A stretch of 10,492 bases of DNA, taken from positions 1 through 10,492 of the forward strand of contig CANQKU010000157.1 in assembly GCA_947624535.1 (NCBI GenBank), given 5' to 3'. This DNA comes from an uncultured Bacilli bacterium. GTDB taxonomy: Bacteria > Bacillota_I > Bacilli_A > RF39 > UBA660. Of the stretch, positions 7,501-10,492 are shown piece after piece. The number at the start of each line of letters is the position of its first letter. The first letter of the stretch is position 1. Below the pieces are notes generated by a model. The model ran no database searches. It was given only the letters and a program-made list of their open reading frames with translations, and was not told where the DNA came from. The translations under genes and the position numbers were made by a program.

Positions 7501-8672
7501 ATGTGGAGACGCTCACGCGGGCCCTGGCCGACCAGGTGGCCGCCGGGACGAACTACGCCGTCTTTGACGTCAAACTGGAGGTGAAGGAGGGCGCCGGGGC
7601 CTGGCACGACGCCCCCGAGGACAGCGTCCCCGCCTCCGGCCTCACCGTCACGCTGCCCTACCCCGCGGGGACGAACGCCCGCTACACCTTCACGGCGGTC
7701 CACATGTTCGCCTCCGGCCCCCGCGCCGGGGAGACGGAGACGCCGGAGGTCACCAACACCGACCAGGGCATCACCTTCACCGTCACCGGCCTGTCCCCCG
7801 TCTGCGTGGGCTGGGCCGCCCCGGCCTCCAGCGCCTCCAGTTCCCGCCGCGGCCATTACAGCGTCACCCTCCCCGCCGGGAGCGCCGGCGGCGCTGTGAC
7901 GGCTGACAGCGCCTCCGCGGGCCGGGAGAGCGAAGTCACCCTGACGGTGACGCCCGAGGCGGGGTATCACCTGGCCGCCCTCGCCGTCACCGACAGGAGC
8001 GGCGGGGCCGTGGCCCTCACCGACAACGGCGACGGGACGTACACCTTCTCCATGCCCGCCGGCCCGGTGGCCGTGGAGGCCGAATTTACAGCGTGCGGCT
8101 CCGCCCGCTTCGCCGACCTGGACGGGGCCGCGTGGTATCACGACTACACCGACTATGTCATCGCCCGCAACTTGATGCAGGGCGTGACCGCCACTACCTT
8201 CGCGCCTGACCAGAGCACCACCCGGGCCATGGTGGTGACCATCCTCTACCGCCTGGAGGGCGAGCCGGGCGCGCCCCGGAACATCGCCTTTGCCGACGTG
8301 GCCCCCGGCCTTTGGTACACCGACGCCATCTCCTGGGCCGCGGCCAACGGCATCGTGGAGGGGTACAGCCAGGACGCCTTCGGCCCGGAGGACGTCATCA
8401 CCCGGGAGCAGTTGGCCACCATCCTGCGCCGCTACGCCGCCTACAAGGGCGCGGACGTGAGCGGCCAGGCGGACCTGACCGGCTACACCGACGCCTCCGC
8501 CGTCAGCGGCTGGGCCCGGGAGGGCGTGACCTGGGCGGTCCAGGCGGGCCTGATCCAGGGCAGAAGCGCCGCCACCCTGGTCCCCGGCGGGATCAGCACC
8601 CGGGCCGAGCTGGCCGCCGTCCTGGCGCGCTACGCCCAGGCCGCCGAGGAGCCCGACCAAACCAAAGCCTGA
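1548..8672 (+). CDS. Giant multidomain SLH-anchored surface protein
   Basis: Secreted, cell-wall-bound protein of 2374 residues, probably an adhesin or glycan-binding protein. Domains seen in order: signal peptide (1-28, cleavage after AWA); first GAGIGGG-type beta-solenoid resembling Cthe_2159-like carbohydrate-binding proteins (about 30-360); Ig-like domain (364-468); second solenoid with PYLD cap (469-823); second Ig-like domain (824-935); GLUG region (936-1350) opening with a FDGGGHTISGL motif; InlB B-repeat-like unit with FDHW (1357-1423); a linker domain (1424-1530); five MBG-type domains (1530-1947); an unassigned domain with CDC (1948-2095); a bacterial-repeat domain (2103-2182); three SLH domains (2188-2363). 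The SLH triplet should hold it to secondary cell-wall polymer, so the solenoids face outward. No catalytic motif is visible. It has its own promoter and terminator. It uses no TTA, CTA or TCA codon from 1584 to 8660. Ligand and function are inference. Confidence 0.92.
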   Translation: MNRVVKQWLAGLLAVGMAFTLLPVVAWAAADYDVAEGPVSLEGDGEYTLTGRTDANTITVTGGDVTLTLDNVTVTSADGCAFDIQAGNVTLILADDSVNTFESGNHYAGIHVAEGASLTIRGTGALYATANKPSENTASGAGIGGNQTDDAGSITIESGTVAAKSIGDGAGIGGGHANDEAGKIYGKFQSITITGGTVTAESTGNGAGIGCGCWAKGMGAISITGGEIHAKSASPNNSSYDIGYGHRDGNFESEISITGGVIFTEGSHRRGIGADNVSRDDCLIFPYSGQGTCYGDPTLTGDVTIPSGNTLTVPADSTLTVAEGATLTVAPGAALEVEGAVRNDGAIDQYGEIDGEVGGNPPVRYALSVAVPSFDSLAEGYDQPEAEPIAIENTGDGTVTLSRVELSGGDFILGEGDVGPLAGGASNTTWTIRPAAGLECGHYEAELTVTCEDGVTAAATVSLDVLGAPVPYLDSDGAEQTRALYQPVKSGETTWREGWYVVRENVTVDGRITVSGDVHLILMDGCTLTVNGGIDVSEDNALTIYGQAAGTGRLEAFGSSMCGGIGSRQSRPCGTITINGGTIYAKGGQDGAGIGGGSFGDGGVITINGGTVTAEGGHDPSGTYMTGGAGIGGGRESRAGGAITINGGTVTATGCLDSAGIGGGGASGYGPSSGGSITITGGNVTATGGGDAPGIGGGRSTRDGTLGASGSFSTGEGGNAVIHTNNGIQDDSGKRGWDGVVFEGDSGTVYGSPTLTEDLEIQGGQTLTIPEGSTLTVAEGATLTNNGQIMNPGTLNNQGTVANNGRIVNDGGTTTGNDIAGAQPEKLAYSLRVSDITFENGADGAWPEEKPIVIRNTGLNDVTIESVTVGEGFELTAGDVGALAAGAQNTSWKLRPQAGLFGGHTATITVTYSADGASQMATAEAAFTASGAGASYQIPDAATLKAFRDYINRDSGHGRGETFVLTADIDLENEPWTPIGDEFDSFAGVFDGGGHTISGLYIDASDGEIAGYGLFGGNAGTIRGLTVSGAFTVSDMEQISLGGIVGMNEGAVADCASEGTVTIEGATISEMMFGYVGGIVGANMGTVTGCDSAARVAFTADGGDAYVVGCGMGGIVGVNADYDGQTAIENCRFSGQVTGAINGGAWTEIVAGIGGIVGINESMNGITVENCGNSGAVTGTIHGGVTESGTGIGGIVGSNPAMGGAIRVKNCVNTGAVWLDASDISGEVGGVGGIVGTNRSTDTASATVENCCNSGAVTGTGEAVSGAVVGRNTAEDASDGATAVGEVVNCYYLSGAAADGIGEGAGQATEKSEAQFASGEVAWLLQNGQDSQVWGQAFPADRGPVLTGEAAKAVHQVTFQAEGAEYAVRYANPAGLAALPAAPALAGLAFDHWSTENSADGARFDSATPVTGDITVYAVGRSTFGGESDAIALTTTYGTALTADLSQYVRYESAPETPAAGKFTYTITAGNETLGAETAGDLLTIPGTAGAGFYTLTIQAAETEPVYSLMSVESYGVDPVTLTVTVTISKADPGVAAPTPKTLTYNGAAQELVEAGSATGGEVRYSLDGATYSAAIPTGTNAQAYTVWYQVAGDANHTDTTPDKVEVTIAKATAQITTLPTPASAIYTGEKVALVSGGESNFGALVYSLTEAGPFTGEIPTATEAGTYTVYYMVEGTENWNASPVGHVQAEIKKAASSATVTGNAGLVYSGEPQPLVASGASETGTVVYALGETAETQPESGAFTETIPTGADAGTYYVWWKILGDVDHGDSEPACVPVTIAKADPVVAAPTPKTLTYTGAAQELVEAGKTVGGTIQYSLDGAAYSAAIPTGVGAGAYTVWYQVAGDANHNDSAPQSVPVTIEKAEGSGSVTMADYLCGQTDVDPVAQSDTNGTEHVTYTYTARGADDYRDTKPTTAGEYTVKALFPATDNYNAVTATADFKITHRLPASLEEDAEFTCDCASELRLKEEELTQVPPGLSGFYGDVETLTRALADQVAAGTNYAVFDVKLEVKEGAGAWHDAPEDSVPASGLTVTLPYPAGTNARYTFTAVHMFASGPRAGETETPEVTNTDQGITFTVTGLSPVCVGWAAPASSASSSRRGHYSVTLPAGSAGGAVTADSASAGRESEVTLTVTPEAGYHLAALAVTDRSGGAVALTDNGDGTYTFSMPAGPVAVEAEFTACGSARFADLDGAAWYHDYTDYVIARNLMQGVTATTFAPDQSTTRAMVVTILYRLEGEPGAPRNIAFADVAPGLWYTDAISWAAANGIVEGYSQDAFGPEDVITREQLATILRRYAAYKGADVSGQADLTGYTDASAVSGWAREGVTWAVQAGLIQGRSAATLVPGGISTRAELAAVLARYAQAAEEPDQTKA
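3231..3660 (+). repeat. GAGIGGG / TITINGGTVTA solenoid repeats in the giant protein
   Basis: Rungs of an AGIGGG motif followed by (S/T)ITI(N/T)GGTVTA recur. The first two GIG motifs (Ile codons at 3240 and 3327) are 87 bp, or 29 residues, apart; later rungs carry short insertions. The array ends at the GSFSTG motif and passes into Asn-rich repeats (near 3898-3980). A looser, more divergent set in the same gene at about 1960-2350 forms the first solenoid. The pattern predicts one beta-helix turn or pair of turns per repeat; no structure can be proved from sequence alone. Confidence 0.8.
4668..5430 (+). repeat. GLUG-type repeats (seven copies)
   Basis: GGIVGxN recurs near 4671, 4778, 4887, 5007, 5124, 5241 and, as AVVGRN, 5346, spaced about 34-40 residues. 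Each repeat then has an (E/K/V)NC-x-x-SG-like segment with a Cys, for example ENCGNSGAVTG. This is the GLUG motif family, common in large surface proteins of Clostridia and Bacteroidetes. The region is introduced by the usual leader (FVLTADIDL, WTPIG, FAGVFDGGGHTI) at about 4434-4545. Confidence 0.85.
6135..7386 (+). repeat. Five tandem MBG-type Ig-like domains
   Basis: Repeat starts lie near 6135, 6381, 6630, 6894 and 7140, about 80-88 residues each. Most begin with a Lys-Ala joint after VTI(A/E/S)KA, then YTG or YSG, an acidic GG turn, AGTYTVWY-like text and a DxNH or similar end, as in MBG domains. Copies 1 and 4 are much closer to each other than to the rest, at both protein and DNA level. 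The fifth lacks the Pro-Thr-Pro opening and is the most divergent. These domains probably act as a stalk between the binding modules and the SLH anchor. Confidence 0.8.
8109..8640 (+). other. Three SLH (S-layer homology) domains, cell-wall anchor
   Basis: Part of the giant protein. The three copies begin at FADLDGAAWYHDY (8109), FADVAPGLWYTDA (8289) and YTDASAVSGWARE (8484). Each carries the conserved Thr-Arg of the SLH binding loop: TTRAM, ITREQL and STRAEL. The third keeps the classic TRAE motif. A complete triplet at the C-terminus is the standard anchor to secondary cell-wall polysaccharide, so no sortase motif is needed and none is seen. Confidence 0.95.
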
Positions 8673-8696
8673 CCCGCCCCCCGCCGGGCCGGAACC

Positions 8697-8732
8697 AAGA
8701 GCCCTGAAACCCCCACGGTTTCAGGGCTCTTT
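8697..8732 (+). terminator. Intrinsic terminator after the giant surface-protein gene
   Basis: A perfect 15-bp stem (8697-8711 with 8717-8731) closes the 5-nt loop CCCAC, 24 bp after the stop codon. The T-tract is short (TTT, then CCC), so efficiency may be moderate, but the stem is long and flawless. Confidence 0.85.
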
Positions 8733-8795
8733 CCCTGCCCCGGGGCCGGGATCGCCCGGGCGGGAATATTTTTTCAACTTTTTTTGCTTTTTCTG

Positions 8796-8826
8796 TTGAC
8801 TTGTTCATGGGTGAACATGATATAAT
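8796..8826 (+). promoter_or_regulatory. Promoter of the second surface-protein gene
   Basis: TTGACT (8796-8801) serves as -35 and TATAAT (8821-8826) as -10. The 19-bp spacer is long, but the -10 has an extended TGA immediately in front (TGATATAAT, 8818-8826); alternatively GATATA at 8819-8824 gives 17-bp spacing. A T-rich tract (8767-8793) lies just upstream. The expected transcription start is near 8833. Confidence 0.8.
8802..8817 (+). promoter_or_regulatory. Palindromic operator between -35 and -10
   Basis: TGTTCA-TGGG-TGAACA is a perfect 6-bp inverted repeat with a 4-nt centre, filling the spacer between the -35 and -10 boxes. A dimeric repressor bound there would block RNA polymerase. 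The site looks like operators of TetR-family repressors in Firmicutes; no regulator gene is visible in the window, so the protein is unknown. Confidence 0.55.
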
Positions 8827-8832
8827 GTATTC

Positions 8833-8934
8833 GTAAAAGTGGAATTTGTCGGCGTGTGGCGAAAGGCAGATCGAGGCCAGGGCTCACGGGTAGGATGAAC
8901 TCTCACCGTTCCTGGGAAAGCGGGTGATGGAAGG
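8833..8934 (+). promoter_or_regulatory. 5' leader of the second surface-protein gene
   Basis: A predicted leader of about 100 nt, close in length to that of the giant gene. CCAGG (8877-8881) can pair with CCTGG (8911-8915), and inside it ACGG (8886-8889) with CCGT (8906-8909). It also holds two tiny reading frames: MNSHRSWESG (8895-8927), whose TGA overlaps the ATG of a three-codon frame MEG (8927-8938), which in turn overlaps the start of the surface-protein gene as ATGA. No known riboswitch recognised. Confidence 0.35.
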
Positions 8935-10492
8935 ATGAAAAAGCGGATCATGAGCGCGTTGCTGGCCGCGGCGATGGTTTTTACTCTGCTGCCCGCGGCG
9001 GCGTGGGCGGCCACGCCCACAGCCGGTGAGAGCGGCGTTTCCCAGGAGCGGGCGGAGATCCCGCTGGACAGACCGCGGGACGACGCCCCGGCGGCCGAGG
9101 ACGTGCCCGTGGCGGCGGAGGAGATCCCCACCGACGATCCGGCTGACCATGAGGCGCAAATCGACGCCGCCGATGAGCCCCTGCCGGAGCTGACCGAGGC
9201 CGCGCCCGCGGCCCCGCTGGCATCCATCCATACGGCCGGGGCGGACGAGCCCATGGCGATCGCGTTAGAGAGCGGCATCCCCTATCTGGATTGGGACGAC
9301 AGCCAGAAAAAGCTGGTGGATAAGACCTGCGACTCCGCCACGACGGTCGAGGGCACGACCACCGCGTGGGATGGCGGCTGGTATGTGGTCAGCGCAAGCG
9401 TCACCATTGAGAGCCGTATCACGGTAACGGGAGAGGTCCACCTCATCCTGGAAGACGGCTTCACCCTGACCGCGAAGAGTGGCATTGAAGTATCTGAGGG
9501 CAACAGCCTGACCATCTACGGCCAGACGAGACAAACGGGTAAGTTAAAGGCGACCAGCAATTCTTATAATGCCGGTATCGGTGGCAATCACGATGGTGGC
9601 AGTGGGGCTGTCACCATCAACGGCGGAGACATCACCGCGGAAGGAACCAGCGCCGGCGCCGGTATCGGCGGCGGGCGTGATCGTGCCGGTGGGACCATCG
9701 TGATCAACGGCGGGACCGTCAGCGCGAAAGGACAAGTAGGTGGCGCCGGCATCGGCGGTGGGAGCGCCGGTGATGGTGGAAGCATCACGATCAACGGAGG
9801 AAACGTCACCGCGCAGGGACGTGGCGGCGCTGGTATCGGTGGTGGGGACAACGGTAACGGTGGAACTGTCACGATCACCGGCGGGACCGTCAAAACGACC
9901 GGAGGCACCTATGGAGCTGGTATTGGCGGCGGAGAAAAAGGCTCTGGTGGGGCCGTCACGATCACCGGCGGGACTGTCACCGCGAACGGAGGCAGTGAAG
10001 GGGCCGGTATCGGCGGCGGGCAAAATGGCGCCGGTGGGACCGTCACGATCACCGGCGGAACTGTCACCACGAAAGGAGGAACCGATGCTGCCGGTATCGG
10101 CGGCGGGAACGGTGGTGATGGTGGGACCGTCACGATCAACGGAGGAACCGTTACCGCGAACGGAGACACCTACGTGGCCAGTATCGGCGGCGGACAGGAT
10201 GGCGGCAACGATGGCAGCTTTTCTACCGGGGAAAGCGGCAACGCCGTGATCTTCGCCAGCAGCCAGTATGTTGACGACAGTATTGCGGATACGAGCCAGC
10301 AGGCAAGCTGGAGCGGCATTATTTTTAACGGGAACACTGGCGAGATATACGGTGCGCCAGTGCCTGGATATGATTTTAATATCCAGTCGGGCAAGACCTT
10401 GAACGTGAAGAACGATCAAACCCTGCATATCGGCGCGGGCGTGACCATGACCAACAATGGCACCGTCAATATTGGCGACGCGAGCAACCTGA
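8935..10492 (+). CDS. Secreted beta-solenoid surface protein, partial (right end missing)
   Basis: The frame is open from ATG 8935 to the right edge, giving 519 residues so far. Seen: signal peptide (1-25, cleavage after AWA) with the same FTLLPxxAWAA core as the giant protein; an acidic Pro/Ala-rich stretch (about 26-112); a cap domain from IPYLDWDD (115) through GGWYVV and NSLTIYGQ (to about 205); eight solenoid rungs of 28-29 residues (about 213-422); GSFSTG (427); then an Asn/Gly-rich tail (NNGTVNIG). From the cap onward it matches the second solenoid of the giant protein, so the missing end may also carry Ig, MBG or SLH domains. The start is a little odd: GGAAGG touches ATG 8935 with no spacing, and ATG 8950 is the only nearby alternative. 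Likely role is surface binding of glycan or host material, by similarity only. Confidence 0.88.
   Translation, partial: MKKRIMSALLAAAMVFTLLPAAAWAATPTAGESGVSQERAEIPLDRPRDDAPAAEDVPVAAEEIPTDDPADHEAQIDAADEPLPELTEAAPAAPLASIHTAGADEPMAIALESGIPYLDWDDSQKKLVDKTCDSATTVEGTTTAWDGGWYVVSASVTIESRITVTGEVHLILEDGFTLTAKSGIEVSEGNSLTIYGQTRQTGKLKATSNSYNAGIGGNHDGGSGAVTINGGDITAEGTSAGAGIGGGRDRAGGTIVINGGTVSAKGQVGGAGIGGGSAGDGGSITINGGNVTAQGRGGAGIGGGDNGNGGTVTITGGTVKTTGGTYGAGIGGGEKGSGGAVTITGGTVTANGGSEGAGIGGGQNGAGGTVTITGGTVTTKGGTDAAGIGGGNGGDGGTVTINGGTVTANGDTYVASIGGGQDGGNDGSFSTGESGNAVIFASSQYVDDSIADTSQQASWSGIIFNGNTGEIYGAPVPGYDFNIQSGKTLNVKNDQTLHIGAGVTMTNNGTVNIGDASNL
9571..10206 (+). repeat. 87-bp tandem repeat encoding 29-residue solenoid rungs
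   Basis: The Ala codon of the AGIGGG (once ASIGGG) motif recurs at 9571, 9658, 9745, 9829, 9916, 10003, 10090 and 10177. Spacing is 87 bp every time except once 84 bp. Each unit reads AGIGGG, a variable 3-5 residue turn, GG(T/A)VTI(N/T)GGTVT, then a second variable turn. Several units share long identical stretches at the DNA level (GTCACGATCACCGGCGG occurs repeatedly), so copies may be recent duplicates or kept alike by recombination. Confidence 0.92.

Noticed and set aside
1581..8660. A minus-strand open frame of about 2,359 codons opposite the giant gene
   Set aside because: It is exactly codon-aligned with the sense gene and is open only because the sense gene avoids TTA, CTA and TCA. 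Its product is Gly/Arg/His/Val-rich low-complexity text with no domain, starts at TTG, and has no promoter or ribosome binding site of its own.
9571..10206. Regular repeats with 87-bp spacing considered as a CRISPR array
   Set aside because: The repeats are in frame, vary by synonymous and conservative changes, have no unique spacers and encode a beta-solenoid.
9740..10249. A plus-strand frame of 169 codons inside the repeat array, with its own repeated Ser-Arg-Ser text
   Set aside because: It is a frame-shifted reading of the 87-bp repeats; any frame free of stops in one unit stays open through the array.
9544..10428. A minus-strand open frame opposite the second gene's repeats
   Set aside because: It is bounded by a sense TTA codon at 9544 and mirrors the repeat array; the sense frame has a signal peptide and clear homology to the giant protein.

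Overview
The window is GC-rich DNA from a Gram-positive-type anaerobe, most likely a gut Clostridia member of the Oscillospiraceae kind (Flavonifractor, Lawsonibacter or Intestinimonas-like). The clues are the base composition, an AgrC-like GHKL sensor kinase, and very large secreted proteins built from GAGIGGG-type beta-solenoid repeats, GLUG repeats, MBG-type Ig domains and a C-terminal SLH triplet. The genus is inference only.

Layout, all genes on the + strand: (1) 13-1287, a membrane GHKL histidine kinase, probably the second gene of a two-component operon whose start lies left of the window. (2) 1288-1547, a strong intrinsic terminator, a pair of direct repeats, a perfect TATAAT -10 box and a leader of about 100 nt. 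(3) 1548-8672, a 2374-residue S-layer-anchored surface protein. (4) 8673-8934, a second terminator, a promoter with a palindrome between -35 and -10, and another leader of about 100 nt that carries a chain of tiny overlapping reading frames. (5) 8935-10492, the first 519 codons of a second secreted solenoid protein, which runs off the right edge.

The two surface proteins are paralogues in part. They share the signal-peptide core, an N-terminal cap around a PYLD motif, a 29-residue-period solenoid, a GSFSTG exit motif and an Asn/Gly-rich end. The giant protein adds a second solenoid, two copies of an Ig-like domain, a GLUG region, an InlB-like repeat, five MBG-like domains, a bacterial-repeat domain and three SLH domains. 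Together they look like a cell-surface adhesion or glycan-binding locus.

Each surface gene has its own promoter and terminator, so this is not one operon with the kinase. AgrC-like kinases usually pair with LytTR regulators, which bind spaced direct repeats. The repeats in front of the giant gene therefore make control by the neighbouring two-component system a reasonable but unproven hypothesis. I see no CRISPR array, tRNA, rRNA, transposase, toxin-antitoxin or defence gene. I do not recognise a wholly new system; the most interesting signals are regulatory sites and repeat architecture.
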